From: Euonymus europaeus
Taxonomy: Eukaryota; Streptophyta; Magnoliopsida; Celastrales; Celastraceae
Direction: 5' to 3'
DNA length: 64,000 nucleotides
Assembly: GCA_963580455.1 (NCBI GenBank)
Contig: OY756962.1
Location: 18,246,001 to 18,310,000 of the forward strand
Of the stretch, positions 1-11,319 are shown piece after piece. The first letter of the stretch is position 1; each line of letters opens with the position of its first letter. A program made the translations under genes and the position numbers. The notes under the pieces are model-generated. The model worked only from the letters and a program-made list of their open reading frames with translations, did not search any database and had not been told where the DNA came from.

Positions 1-922
1 ATTTCCCAAACCTAACCATGTGGCGAAACCGAACCCATTCATACATCAATAAACAACCAACAACTCATATAAACATCAATTAAATCAATAAATTCGGAAT
101 TACTCACCTTCTCTCTCTAGAAATTTCTCCAAAATCCTCCAAACTCAACCCAAGCTCAACTCTACTCCAAATCACAAACCAATCTACTTATACATCCAAA
201 ATCAACCTAGGATTAACATATCTAAACCATAGGAATCAACTCTAAACAAAACTAACAAGATCTACTCAAAACCCTAGAAATGGAAAAATGAAGAAACTTA
301 CCTCCAAGGCTTGAATCTTCCTTGAATCCTTTCCCAATCTCCAAAACCAAGCTCCAATCTCCAATAATCACCTCAAATATACTTATCTCTCTAGAATCGT
401 CGCTCTCTATCTCTCTAGAACTGAAACAAATTCCGAAATTCCCTAAAATGGCTCGCTGGAGCCTTTAAAAAAAACTCGGGTTGCGCCTAGGCGCCCTGGC
501 CTTAAACAAAATCCCCCAGGCGCTGCTCTGGGCGGCATCCTGGGCGTGCAGGACTTTCATGCCAGGCGGGGTGCGCCTTGGCGCCCCTGCGCCCACTCCC
601 CATATGCTCATCCACTGGACTGGGCGCAGTGCCTAGGCGCCCTGAGCTGCGCCCAGTCTAGTGCCTCTCTTTTCTGGACTCCCTTTTTCCCTGCTTCACT
701 GGATTAGGCGCCATTGGGCGCACCTTTGCACACGCCTAGGCGCACACCGCCTAGGCGTGCTACTAGGGCGCCTAGGCGCGCTAGCTTCTCTTGTGTTCTT
801 CCTTGCCAGCCCCCTCACTGGACTAGGCGCAGCGCCTAGGCGCCCCCTGGTGCGCCTAGTCCAGTTTTTCTCCTTTGTGCAAACATCAAAAATTTCCAAA
901 AATTTTGGGTCGGGCTTTCACA
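1..922 (-). repeat. Chromovirus (Tekay/Del-type) LTR, cut by window start
   Basis: This stretch aligns by eye with 48110-49015 and 55260-56197, the LTRs of the complete chromovirus further right. It ends in the same signature (GGGTCGGG then TTTCACA), so its LTR 5' end, in element orientation, is at 922. Positions 480-865 form an island of CGCCTAGGCG palindromes. No polypurine tract follows at 923, so this is not an ordinary 3' LTR beside its own internal region. A solo LTR or recombinant is more likely. Its other end and target duplication lie outside the window. Confidence 0.85.
817..865. repeat. 15-bp-arm inverted repeat near LTR edge
   Basis: Arms at 817-831 and 851-865 (ACTGGACTAGGCGCA and its exact reverse complement) enclose a 19 nt loop that itself contains the palindrome GCGCCTAGGCGC. 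The same structure is present at 48909-48957 and, with a shorter loop, at 56104-56139. It lies about 60 bp inside the LTR 5' end in element orientation. Confidence 0.85.
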
Positions 923-2208
923 GGTTTGCATCGCAAGCTCGATTGACATCACCAAACTCACTTGAACAAAAAAACATATTACACCTAAGTGAGTCGAAGC
1001 TCAGTAGGAAATACTATCGTCTCCAATCAGCAAACAACCATAACACAGTTTTTTTTAGCATCGCACAATTAAAAATACCATATTTCACATCAGGTTGGAA
1101 AATTTATATTTTTTCTTTCTTTCCACCCCATCAACTTTATCCACATACCAACCTCACCGTCAGAACTCTCTACAAGTAAGGAAGGTAGGCCTTCTCCTTC
1201 CACCCGGGCTTACTACCCTCCACTGTGTGGCCGCATAACGAATCCCTTACTCAGAGTTCACCCACTATACATACAGGGCCACCACTTGCTTCCAACACCA
1301 CAAGCACAACCAATCTCCTCTCAGCAACCCCACCTAACCTTTAGTCGCATAACTCTCAATTATAACCACTAAATTCCAAAGGTTCACAAGGATAATATAA
1401 ACAATATCACATACTGAAAAAGTTAAGATAACACAAACCAACTTTGGTCAAATTATTCCAAAGATAAGATATTTCCTACTACACGACCCGAATAGGATCA
1501 TCAAAACACACAATCTTAACAAATCAATCACAGATTGTTCAAAAATAATTCACATATATCTACGAACTAGCATTTAGATTATTCCGGGTTATAGTGTTCC
1601 CTGCCTCTTGATGCGAGCCTTGTGTCTCATGCGATTCACCCCAAATCTCTACATCAATTCGTAATCTCATACTCCCTTTCCACTCTTTTGATGATGTATA
1701 TCATCGATCAATTTGAGTAACTAGTCCACATAAATATCACTTAGACCAATCAAGTATAACCCCCATGTGATCTGAACCTCCAGCTCCAATTCTTTTATGA
1801 ATCTTTGGCTAGAATTTTGAGATTATCTACCCAACCATGGCCTGGTCACCTTTCTCCACCACTTTCTCGATCCTTCCTTCTTCTTTTACTTTCTTTATTT
1901 CAATGTATTAAATATCCATTTTACAATTCAATTCCCTTATTTACTCATTAACCCCTCCTTTCCTTTGCTATTTGCAAAGAACATCCTCCATCATTTACAT
2001 TTCCACCATCACTAATTTAATTATGTCCATTTAATCCAATCTCCAATATAAAATTTTCCTTAATTAATTTCCTTAATTTTATCTAGCATATATGTTCATA
2101 AATAAATTATTTCAATTTGAATTTAATTATTGGATTCACTGGTGTACCATTGTACTCGTGTAACCCTCTTGTTCAATATTTTCATTATTCTTGGGTCAGG
2201 ATATCACA
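923..2208 (-). repeat. Older LTR-like sequence
   Basis: No coding capacity is visible. The stretch ends at 2191-2208 with GGGTCAGG then ATATCACA, which resembles the terminal signature of the chromovirus LTRs in the window (GGGTCGGG then TTTCACA). I infer a decayed, minus-oriented LTR of a related family, possibly interrupted by the LTR at 1-922. Its far end is not defined. Confidence 0.3.
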
Positions 2209-3657
2209 CGACGTCTCCGGTGGCCGAATCAAACACATTTTTTGTTGGCCACGATTTCAATGTCAAATTTTGACGGAATTAGCAGCCGAAGGTGGAGAAT
2301 GATTATTGAGGGTTGATCAAGGTGCTTTGACACTTTTATTTGGTGTGTTGATGGTCGGACGATGATAGTCCACCATCCTCACGAATTTACAATTATGCAA
2401 CATATGCTATTTGTTTCATATCTTATTTGTTTTTTTGTATCTGTTTTTTTGTAATTTTTGAATATTGAAACAAGAGAATTTCATTAGATAAAGTCGTCAC
2501 AATGAAAGTTAAAACACAAAGTTTTAATTTAAACAAATATAACATCATTATATCCAAAACTTATATAATTTCATCAGATGCAAAACATATATAATAGGAA
2601 AGATTTGAAACATATATAATATATGCAGATATATAAATCAGAACGATTTTCACTCGTTTTATCCGATCAATTCAAACTATGATGCACTTTGGTTTGTAGA
2701 GTTGATTGGTGGTGCTAATTATTGTCAAAGTTGGTCGTATTGACCGAATTGGGCTATTTTCCAAACAGTTAGCGTGATTTCACGAAACTTTTTCACTGGC
2801 TTCGGTGATAATCAATGGTTGGTGATTGGTGGGGTTTAATCGGGCTGATCTAGAGCTTTATTTGGGTTGTTTATTAGTAAAAAATGATGGTTGGATGATC
2901 AATTTCCGGTGATAGACGTGAAGAAAGAAGAAGTGAGAAGAAAGGAAGGAGGAATAATAACAATAAAGAGCATTATGGTAAGTTCACAATTGTTATCCTT
3001 TTTCTATTTTTTTAGGATTATTTGGTGATAAGTCCTTTATATGGATTTTATATTCCATTTAGTCTTTTTGAAAAGTTTGTAACCCAATACATCCCCAATT
3101 ATTTGAAACTTAGCTTAATAAGGATAACTTTAAATTTTAACCTCAATTAATGACAATTTTACCCTCTCCTCATTTAAACCTATCCTTATTTTTATTAGTA
3201 CATGATTGTTCCTTATTTAGGAAATTATTATTATAATAAAATAAATATAAATACAATCTCAGAAAGTTGGATGAAAATCATGTATTATATCTATATGTTT
3301 TTAAAGATAAATTAATATTTTCACTTTTGATGAATCAAAGTGAAGAGTCGATCAACCAAATTTTTTTTTCTTTCATGAAAATTAAGCGCATGCACTCACA
3401 TGCGCAAAATTTAGTTGACTCAGTCACCTATGCATATACATTAAAATATATGAATCATTATATTATCAAAATCAACAATGAAACACTTATCCATCAACAA
3501 AAAGTTATCCAATACAAATGTCAATATTTTTATTACATTCTTCACTAACAACCAAAGTTAATAACTTATGAGAATAATATCATAATAAAACTCAATTCAT
3601 ATTTTAAACAAAACCAAATACCATAACAATTTTTAACCGTTTTGGTGACTTTTGCGA
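2209..3657. other. AT-rich intergenic, nothing recognised
   Basis: The sequence is AT-rich, with only short unsupported reading frames. A purine-rich run at 2920-2955 and a stretch of AT-rich text with repeated AAGGATAA-like words at 3120-3250 are visible, but no domain, LTR end or RNA gene. Confidence 0.4.
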
Positions 3658-4567
3658 AAATCCTCTGAATTCTGGGTAAGAAATCCTCTGATTTTTATTT
3701 TGCATAATTTCAAAAACTCTTCTGAGTTGTTTTGGTGAGTTTTATAAAATTATCTGAATTCTTGATAAGTTTGAGAAATCTACTAATCATCTAAATTTTT
3801 AGTTGTTTTTTTTTTCATTTTGATAAAGTTTAGGGTTTTGAAGTTTAAGATATTAGAGTTTAGAGTTTATGGTATAAGGTTTTAGGGTTTAGGAGAACAT
3901 AATTCATTATTTAGGATTTTGGGGTTTATGACTTAAGATTTAAGGTTTAGGAATATATGTTAGTAGAATTTTAAGATTTTCTTCTTATTTTTGTAAATTC
4001 TTCTTAATTATTTATAAGATTTTTTGTTCAAAATTAAAACTAGAATTGTTTACATTCAGAGGATTTATGAAAAATACAGCGGATTTCTGGTTATAAGTTG
4101 TAAAGTTTAAGAGTCTGTGTTTAAAATATTAGAGTTTAGTGTTTATACTTTATGATTTTGAGATTTAAGATATTAGGATTTAGTATTTAGGATTTTGAGA
4201 TTTTAGGTTTAGGATTTAGAGTTTGAGGTTATTTTTGTTTGATTTTCAAAAATTCTTATAATTTTTATTATATATTTTATGCAATCCTCTATTTTTTTTG
4301 CTTAATTTCAAAAATTTCTTTGATTTATTTTGGTAAATTTTGTGAAATCCTCTAAATTTATGACAAGTTGTGAAATCCTCTGAAATTTTTTGTTGTTTTT
4401 TTGTTTGATTTTCAAAAAATCTATATTTTTTTGATATATTTTTATGAAATCATTTGAATTTATTTGCTTAATTTTGAAAACTCTTTTGATTGGTTTTAAT
4501 GAGTTTTGAAAAATCCTCTGAATTCTGGATAAGTTTGAGAAATCATCTGAGTTCATTCAGAGGATTT
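3658..4567. repeat. Degenerate repeat island bounded by 13-bp inverted repeat
   Basis: An exact 13 bp inverted repeat (AAATCCTCTGAAT at 3658-3670, ATTCAGAGGATTT at 4555-4567) brackets about 0.9 kb. The interior repeats two degenerate phrases many times: AAATCCTCTGAATT with TGATAAGTTTGAGAAATC, and TTTAGGGTTTA / TTAGAGTTTA-type words at 3830-4220 that resemble plant telomere repeat variants. The bracket suggests a small non-autonomous DNA transposon. The alternative is an expanded A/T-rich minisatellite. No target duplication was identified. Confidence 0.45.
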
Positions 4568-5056
4568 GACAAATGAACATTTAAACATATCGATGATGGA
4601 TCTCATTGAAAAAAGTTTTTCGTGTTGATTATGAATATATATATTTTTTAAAAATCCGACTTGTATTTTGAGAGATAAAACTGTTTTAAAGTTTTTAAAT
4701 GAAAAAAATAAAAAGAAGCTGGTGATGTCAGCGTATGTGATACACATAAGGATTTATTAGAATAATGGTAGTTTTGTCTAGAATTATTTTATTGGATGTT
4801 TTGGAATATTAAAAAATTGAAAAGAGTGAATGAAATATATATTTCTATTAAAGGATTTATTGGTGAATCCCTTTTTTTTTACTTATCCTTATAAAATACA
4901 ACTTATAATTTTTGTCCTTATAGATAAAAAGTCGATTTTGATTTTTGTTATGTAAAACAACTACATGCAAGTGCTCTAATCTGTAGAGTCAAACATAAGA
5001 AATTTATTTCAGTCTTACATCCGCTAAAGTAAGAAATTTATGACATTTAGATTCAA
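4568..5056. promoter_or_regulatory. Presumed RAF1 upstream/promoter region
   Basis: This AT-rich sequence lies directly upstream of the RAF1 transcription unit. A TATA-like TTATAAAATACA at 4889-4900 is about 350 bp before the RAF1 start codon. No other element can be assigned. The role is inferred from position only. Confidence 0.3.
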
Positions 5057-5242
5057 ATGGGCTTGGTATTGAGAAATCCAAACTGGCCCGTTCTTCGATT
5101 TAGATTTGGGCTGGGCTCGCCGGACGACAATGCCGTGACTATCTCTGCTTTCGGAACTTCGGACTGCGGAGTTGGGTTCTGTCTGGAAGAGATAAGGCTA
5201 GAAGTCTACCTCCCCTGTTTGTTCTACCCATTCAAGAAGTAG
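5057..5242 (+). other. Upstream ORF in RAF1 leader (61 codons)
   Basis: An ATG at 5057 opens a 61-codon frame that ends with TAG at 5240-5242, only two bases before the RAF1 ATG at 5245. The peptide matches no family I recognise. If the RAF1 transcript starts upstream of 5057, this frame would be a uORF whose stop nearly touches the main start and could reduce or couple RAF1 translation. It could also be an untranslated coincidence or an upstream non-transcribed frame. Confidence 0.3.
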
Positions 5243-5244
5243 CC

Positions 5245-6528
5245 ATGATCTCTCTGCCTGTCAACCACAGCAGTGTCTTCCTTCCCCTGACTAAACCTTC
5301 AAAACACATCCTCCGTCCCATCTCTGCCACTCTCATCCCCTCATCATCCTCTTCAAACAATCAGCAGCTGCAGCAGGTGTACCAGCCTTTCAGGCCTCCT
5401 CCGTCCCCTATCCCCTCCAAATTCCGCTCTCTCGACACCTCCGAACGCCTCAACGTCCTCGCCAACCGACTCGGCCTTTGGTACGAGTGGGCCCCACTCA
5501 TTCCCTCCCTACTCCAAGAAGGTTTTACTCCTCCTTCCATTGAAGAAGCTACGGGCATTTCTGGTGTTGAGCAGAACCGCCTCGCAGTCGCCGCCAAAGT
5601 CCGAGACTCTCTCTTCCAATCAAAGACAGACCCGGATGTTGTCTCGGCTTTCGACAACGGTGGTGCCGAGATGCTCTATGAAATTAGGCTCCTCAGCACC
5701 ACGCAACGGGCGGAGGCGGCTCGGTTTATTGTGGAGAATCGTCTTGACGCCCAGGGCGCTAGAGACCTTGCTCGTGCCATGAAGGATTTCCCTCGCAGGA
5801 GGGGAGATAAATCGTGGGAATGTTTTAATTACGCCGTTCCAGGTGACTGCTTATCGTTTATGTATTATAGACAGAGTAGAGAGCATAAAAACCTATCAGA
5901 ACAAAGAACAGCTGCATTACAGAAGGCTCTACAGGTTGCGCAATCTGAGAAAGCGAAGAGTGTATTAGTTCAGGAATTGGAAGACAAGGTAGAAGGGAGA
6001 GGAAAGGAAATTGAGGATCGTGTTAAGGTTCCAGTTGTGAGGTTGAAACTTGGTGAGGTTGCGGAAGCGAGTGTGGTGGTGGTTTTGCCTGTTTGTAGAG
6101 CAGAGGGGAAGGAGAGAGGGATTCTAGAAGCCCCTTTGGAGTGTAGGGTTGAGGGGGAGTTTGGCGTGGTTGTGGCGGAGAAAGGGTGGGATAGATGGAT
6201 GGTTTTTCCCGGTTGGGAACCGGTAGTCGGCTTGCGAAGAGGAGTAGTGGTGGCATTTGGGGATGCCAGGGCGTTGCCTTGGAAGGCAAATAGGTGGTAT
6301 AAGGAGGAGGCTATTTTGGTGGTGGCTGATAGGGGAAAGAAGGAGGTGGTGCACGATGATGGATTTTATTTGGTGACTGCTGAGGGCGATGGGGGCGGCT
6401 TGAAGGTGGAGAGAGGATCAGCTTTGAAGGGAAGGGGTGTCAAGGAAAGTTTAGCAGCTGTTGTATTGGTAGTTAGGCCACCAAGGGAAGACACTGATGA
6501 TCAATTGAGTGATGAAGATTGGGAGTAG
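5245..6528 (+). CDS. RAF1: RuBisCO accumulation factor 1, chloroplastic
   Basis: The 427-residue product is recognisable as RAF1, a stromal chaperone that acts after the chaperonin on folded RbcL, stabilising RbcL dimers and promoting assembly of the large-subunit core. Residues 1 to about 55 are rich in Ser, Pro and Gln with few acids, as in a transit peptide. From about 62 (SLDTSERLNVLANRLGLWYE) runs the helix-turn-helix part, then an alpha-helical domain to about 265 with a charged linker (QELEDKVEGRGKEIEDR). The beta domain follows from 268 to 405 (VPVVRLKLGE, MVFPGWEPV, ALPWKANRWYKEEA). The tail is acidic (DTDDQLSDEDWE). Length fits the plant family (about 430-450). The frame is a single exon with no stop or frameshift. 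The ATG has G at -3. I know of no competing family. It is the only intact host gene here and stands alone among repeats. Confidence 0.95.
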   Translation: MISLPVNHSSVFLPLTKPSKHILRPISATLIPSSSSSNNQQLQQVYQPFRPPPSPIPSKFRSLDTSERLNVLANRLGLWYEWAPLIPSLLQEGFTPPSIEEATGISGVEQNRLAVAAKVRDSLFQSKTDPDVVSAFDNGGAEMLYEIRLLSTTQRAEAARFIVENRLDAQGARDLARAMKDFPRRRGDKSWECFNYAVPGDCLSFMYYRQSREHKNLSEQRTAALQKALQVAQSEKAKSVLVQELEDKVEGRGKEIEDRVKVPVVRLKLGEVAEASVVVVLPVCRAEGKERGILEAPLECRVEGEFGVVVAEKGWDRWMVFPGWEPVVGLRRGVVVAFGDARALPWKANRWYKEEAILVVADRGKKEVVHDDGFYLVTAEGDGGGLKVERGSALKGRGVKESLAAVVLVVRPPREDTDDQLSDEDWE

Positions 6529-7999
6529 TCTAGTCATGGATGTTTAATTTCGGTAGAAATGAGATAAACAAGAAGCACTCTGTTCAAATGAGCTTCATTT
6601 GGATACACCCTAGAGGGTTTCTGATTTTTATTTGTTGGTGTGATCTTGTTTTAAAACTCTGGTTTATTATATGGAGGAAACTGACATTTTGTTATAAGCA
6701 GAGCTATTTTTGAGATACATTACATTGTTTTCCTATATTAAATATGAGATGCTGCCCAGAGGAACTTGCATGAACCATTGCTTCCATGTTTGACCAGAGA
6801 TTTTTTGCAGTGGACAATCTCTATCTCGTGATTTTTTATCTAGTATTGCCATTTGCCATAGACAGAGTATTATCTTCAAGGAGAGAGCAGACAGCTAAGG
6901 TAAACTGTAATATTGGTAGGTGAGCAAAAACAGGGAGGGTGTGTGTTTTTCCCACAAAAGTTGAGTACCTCCTGCATTGTTGAGAATGTGTGTCCCTTGC
7001 CTAGCAAGATGACTCCGCTTCCAAACACGAACCCATTTCCATTTCGTTTTCCGTTTCGATTAGCTAAGAAGCAGATACACTTTCGCCTGGAAAAACCATA
7101 CGCTGGGACTCGAGAAGATAAGAGAGACATGTATTGAATTTCTGTTAACAGGTAGCAATCATCTAAACTAAAGTGATGAACAAGTTATGTAGTCTCACAA
7201 ATATTGAATTAGTCAGAATGGTACTTTTTGATCTTGCACACCGGTCAATGACACCCTTTGGATGTGCCTAGCCATAGAGGGCAGGATTGATTATGCAGCA
7301 GCAGCACCCATTGTGATGCTTATCGCTGCATCTAGTTTTCTGGATATCAACCTTCATTCCACCGAAGCTACGCCGTTTCTATTTGAGGTCTACAGGGAAA
7401 TTCTAATCGGAATTTTATGGAAATCGATTCCATGACACTTTTTCTGGGATTTTGTAGTTGCTGCATACGCATTTAGGATGTACAAGCGCAGGAAGAACCT
7501 TTTACATAGCAAACATCCATGCTGATGCTTTTATCAGGTGAAGGAATGTCCGCAAGAAGATTGTCAAAAGGAGAGTTGTACAAAAAACAATGTTAATCAT
7601 CTATCTAACCCAATCTTTGCCAACACAAGACATCACTCAGTAATCTGTGCAGAATAAATGGAAGAAAAACAAACCCTGTAGAATTATCGATCACTAAGAC
7701 TTTTGGTTGGAGAAGGAGAACAATAGCTTGAAGAGGTTCAATTGCGTATTGCATCATCTAGATCAATTTATTTATTTGAATTTATCTTGATTTGATTTGT
7801 TTAATAGCCACATAAATTGTATTTATGGTTAAATAACACTTGGTTTGAATAATCAGGTATAACTCCTTTGTGAGTTTTATTTAAGAACCCTTTTTAATTA
7901 GATCCAACCTAATTTCATCATATTGGTGTAGACAAATAATTTTATATTAAACATATTCTTATTTTAGATAAAATAAGAATATTTTCTTTTAACCCACCA
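6529..7999. other. RAF1 3' region and intergenic sequence
   Basis: The first few hundred bases presumably hold the RAF1 3' UTR, but no canonical AATAAA was picked out. Two overlapping short frames on opposite strands at 6876-7137 match nothing and are mutual shadows. 7200-7700 has moderate GC and no recognised domain or RNA. Confidence 0.35.
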
Positions 8000-8526
8000 C
8001 CTTTTTGTCACTGGCTCAGGCGGATATTCTATTTTAAGAAAGCATGACTAACAGAGTGTAAGCTGACGTATACGCTGTCAAATTATGCTCATATGCCATG
8101 TTAGTATTTGATAGAGGCATAGAGCTAAATATTGACATATAGTATAACTGTCAAATTACTAATAAGTACATTCAAATAACTTAATTAATAAAACAAATGT
8201 GGAACATATTACTATACTTTGTTTGTCCATACGGATCTAGAAGATTGGTAGCTTCCAAACAGTTATCCAGAAGAGGTTACAACAGAAAGTTATCAAAGGT
8301 GGTTACGCTGTCTCAAGAACTGAGATAACTACATCAACTAACAAACCCTCAAGGCCTATAAATAAAGATCATTCCCACATTTGTACAATCATTCTTGACT
8401 CCCTATTCCACCAAAAGATCATACTCGTGGACATATGCAAGTTACCGAACCAGGTAAATTTTGTTTTGTTATTTTATTGAAGCTTTATATTTTATACGTA
8501 TCTTATACCATGGTGCAAATCTAGCA
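8000..8526 (+). repeat. 5' LTR of a Tat-type gypsy element (start approximate)
   Basis: The 3' end is fixed by a primer-binding-type sequence a few bases downstream (8535-8551) and a terminal CA at 8526. A TATA-like CTATAAATAAAG at 8355-8366, followed by short C/T-rich text, matches the layout of Tat/Retand LTRs. The 5' boundary was not found, so the start given is approximate. No second copy of this LTR was found in the window. Confidence 0.55.
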
Positions 8527-8534
8527 TAAAAAAT

Positions 8535-8551
8535 TGGCGCCATCTGCGGGA
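8535..8551 (+). promoter_or_regulatory. Primer binding site of the Tat element
   Basis: TGGCGCCATCTGCGGGA lies 8 bases after the LTR end. It is the TGGCGCC-type primer site usual for Tat-lineage gypsy elements. Confidence 0.65.
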
Positions 8552-8955
8552 AATCAAAGAGTTATCTAAGATAAACCATGTCTCAAGATCTAAAAATGTC
8601 AAGATAGGAGGAATTGCCCCATCCAGAGGAGGATAGGCCTCAGTGCGATCATAATGAAGTAGAAAGGAAAATTCCAAATCAATTGGAATTGGAAGAAGCC
8701 CTCCATGAGGAAGAGGAGGACTTGCTAGAGAGGCAACAACACGCTCAATCCCTATGGGAGAGACTCTAGACCATAGGAAGCGTTTGGCTAGTGAAATCTA
8801 TAGTGTAATATGATGCATGAGGGATGACCCAGAGCTTGTTCGGGAGCATGGGGAGGTCTCACTAGAGGAGGGGACCAGCCATGGATAGGAGAAAGTGCGC
8901 TCCATCTTCAAGGGTTGCAAGGAACAAATCCTCGCTATTGCCTAAGAGGATCAAG
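8552..8955 (+). pseudogene. Tat gag, N-terminal fragment
   Basis: From ATG at 8578 a frame reads as a Glu-rich, gag-leader-like protein (EELPHPEED, EEALHEEEEDLLERQQ) broken by stops. It is cut at 8955 by the solo LTR, and the gag reading resumes after 11319. It would have been the capsid-precursor N-terminus of a Tat element. Identification rests on position after the primer site and on continuity with the later gag pieces. Confidence 0.55.
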
Positions 8956-9164
8956 TGTGAAACCTCGACCCAAAAATTTAGTTTTGAGTCAAATTACGGA
9001 TGATCCGTGAGTTATGGAATCATGGAAAAATAGTTTTTGAGCTAGGTTTGGTAAATGGGCCATAACTTTTGGTATACATGTCCGTTTCGGGCCCATAATG
9101 TATCAAATCGAAGCTTAGACCGAGCCGGAAAATAAATTTGAGAAAAACTAGGTTGCTGAAAAAT

Positions 9165-9455
9165 AGAAACCGTCCGGACACCCTAAACAGCCGTCCGGAC
9201 GCTTTGTGCTAGAACGGAGGCAGAGAAGTTTGAGGAAGGAAAAATGGTGTTGTGAACAGTAATCCGTCCTGACGGATAAATGAGCCGTCTGGACGGATAT
9301 GCCTAAATGGAAGGCAGAAGGGTTCTATGAATAGTAATCCGTCCGGACGAATAATTGGGCGTCCGGACGGATATGCCTAGATTGAAGGCAGTGAGTTAGG
9401 AGAACACTAATCCGTCCGGACGGATACTTAGGGCGTCCGGACGGCTGTCGGGAAA
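9165..9455. repeat. CGTCCGGACG palindromic word island
   Basis: About eight copies of CCGTCCGGACGG or one-base variants occur here, mostly in pairs about 20 bp apart (for example near 9271/9286, 9339/9361 and 9412/9433). The flanks are repeated as well: GAACAGTAAT or GAATAGTAAT before the first word of a pair, and GATATGCCTA after the second. The words contain CpG and CCGG, which are scarce in the surrounding sequence. Confidence 0.9.
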
Positions 9456-9509
9456 TCAGATATTAAGCCCAGAATTAGACATTTCTACATATCACCATTT
9501 GGGGAAAAC

Positions 9510-9555
9510 CCAACTAGAGAGAGAAAGACAGAGAAAGAGAGAGAGAAGAAGAGGG
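9510..9555 (+). repeat. (GA)n tract in solo LTR
   Basis: A GAGAGAAAGACAGAGAAAGA-type purine run follows the palindromic island. Equivalent GA (or CT on the other strand) runs occur at 380-420, 48480-48515, 55660-55685 and 63757-63800, at the same relative place in each LTR. Confidence 0.75.
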
Positions 9556-10251
9556 AGAAGGAGCTTTTGGTTAGATTTTGGCTTGCAGATTGTAGATTGG
9601 TGACTATTGAAGCTAAGCAAGGAAGATTCAAGCTTGATTTGGGTGATTTGGTAAGTTTTTCTTAATTTTTGGAAATTCTAGGTTTTTTTAGATTTGCTAG
9701 ATTCTTGAAAGAGTTGAGTTATATGCTTTGGAAATTTTGTTTATAGGTTGATTTGGAACATATATGTAGGTTGATTTCGTGGTTTGATGTTGAGTTGAGC
9801 TAAGTGGAATTTTTGGAGGATTTTAGAAGAAATTCTAGAGAGAGAAAGTAAGTTTCTCTTGATTGTTTGTTTAATTCATTATTGATATGATATATTGAGA
9901 TGTTTGGATGATTAAATGAGAACAACATTGTGTAAATTGTTAGGTTTCGTGAAACGGGGTTTAAAACCCTAATTGTGAGATTTTTGGTAAATTGCTCAAC
10001 ACGAGGTAGGGGATTTTCAACCATTCTTTTTATCGTTCATTCTCAATATTTTAAAGAGCATTTCAATTCCTCATTGGTCATTTTAATTGTGTTTCTGCCT
10101 TAATTGCTTCTAAGGGCAAACGAACCTTGCTTGTGGAATATTGTTAATTCTTGATGTTGCATGACCCGATTGTGTGTGTTCCATCACCTATGGGCACGAT
10201 GTGATTTCCGTTTATGCATCATGGTAGTTATGTATATATATATGTAGGATG

Positions 10252-10253
<2 letters not shown>

Positions 10254-10294
<41 letters not shown>
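10254..10294. repeat. (AT)n microsatellite
   Basis: An uninterrupted run of about 20 AT units within the solo LTR. The related LTRs have only short AT runs at the same place (near 47790 and 54958), so this is a lineage-specific expansion. Confidence 0.9.
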
Positions 10295-10297
<3 letters not shown>

Positions 10298-11319
10298 CGG
10301 CATGTCATGGCATAAATGCATTAGAGTTGCATTGGAGTCCGAGTATGGACTCGGAGATCCTTAGGATTCTTGAAAGCTACTTGGAGGGATGAAGAGGTGA
10401 TGAGAGTTACCACCAAGTCATGTGATCTCCAAGTAGGATAATGCACTAGAGGTATGGTTAATGAGGGATCTTGCCTGGAATGGTGCGGGTGTGATAGGGT
10501 CACGCAACCGGGTAATGCAATAGCGTTTGATGTTGGGGAGCTTGCTCCTATTCAATATTACATGGATAGCGACCATGATATTGATGAGTTGATGTTGTGA
10601 GCTTGCTCACGTTCGATATTACATGGAACGAGCCATGGTATCGATGAGGTTTGCTCATTGAGGGGATTGCCCGGATTGATGTTTTATGTGATTGTTGAGT
10701 ATACGTGCATGTGTTAGATTTCATATTGTTGCATAACCTATTGTTCGGATTCGGTCTTTATACACTCATTACTCTTAACCCTACTGAGCTTCTTGCTCAC
10801 TCTCTACTTTCTGTTCCTTCCCACAGGAGATACTGGTACAGGTACCGGTGGAGCGAATCAGTGAGGGCAGGATGTCATATGGATGGCCCTGGGTAGGATG
10901 TGGGTGTTAGAGATGTATTCTAGCACGTATTTTGTTTACGATGTATTGATGTTATTCATGATATACTTATAACCATTTGGCACCAAAGGGTGTATGCATG
11001 AAGTATGCTGAGTTTGATTTTATGGTTATATGATATTATGAATTTGTTGATGTGTTTATTACTATCAGTTTGTGCATGCTGGTAGTGGATGGCCAGAGGT
11101 CTCTAGGATCAGGATTGCATGTGTTTGAGGCCTGAGGCCTAGCTAGGTTTCTAGTGTATGGATTGAATTTATGCTGCGTGTTTCTGATGCAGGCGGGGAC
11201 TCTCATTTATATACGGGGAGATGCCGCCGGATTTTCGGTCTGCCGGATGATCGCACTAGTGGCCTAGGATGGTGCCGGAGGGCACCCGTGGCGTGCCCGG
11301 ATCAGGGCGTCACATCAAG

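Larger units (their letters stand above)
8956..11314 (+). mobile_element. Chromovirus solo LTR, TSD TCAAG
   Basis: TGTGAAACCTCGACCC opens at 8956 and AGGGCGTCACA closes at 11314. Both flanks are TCAAG (8951-8955 and 11315-11319), a perfect 5 bp target duplication. There is no internal region, so this is a solo LTR left by recombination between two LTRs. Large parts align, in reverse, with the LTRs at 46751-49015 and 53949-56197, including the GC-rich 3' end (11225-11305). Its island of palindromes (9165-9455) uses CGTCCGGACG rather than CGCCTAGGCG. It is inserted in Tat gag. Confidence 0.93.

Noticed and set aside
661..1179. 172-codon frame across an LTR end
   Set aside because: It crosses the LTR boundary at 922 and its first half is translated palindromic repeat.
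3830..4220. True telomere or interstitial telomeric array
   Set aside because: The TTTAGGG-like words are too degenerate and irregular for a telomere array. Kept only as a repeat-island observation.
6876..7137. Overlapping frames on both strands downstream of RAF1
   Set aside because: They are mutual shadows with no recognisable motif, no splice context, and lie in probable 3' flanking DNA.
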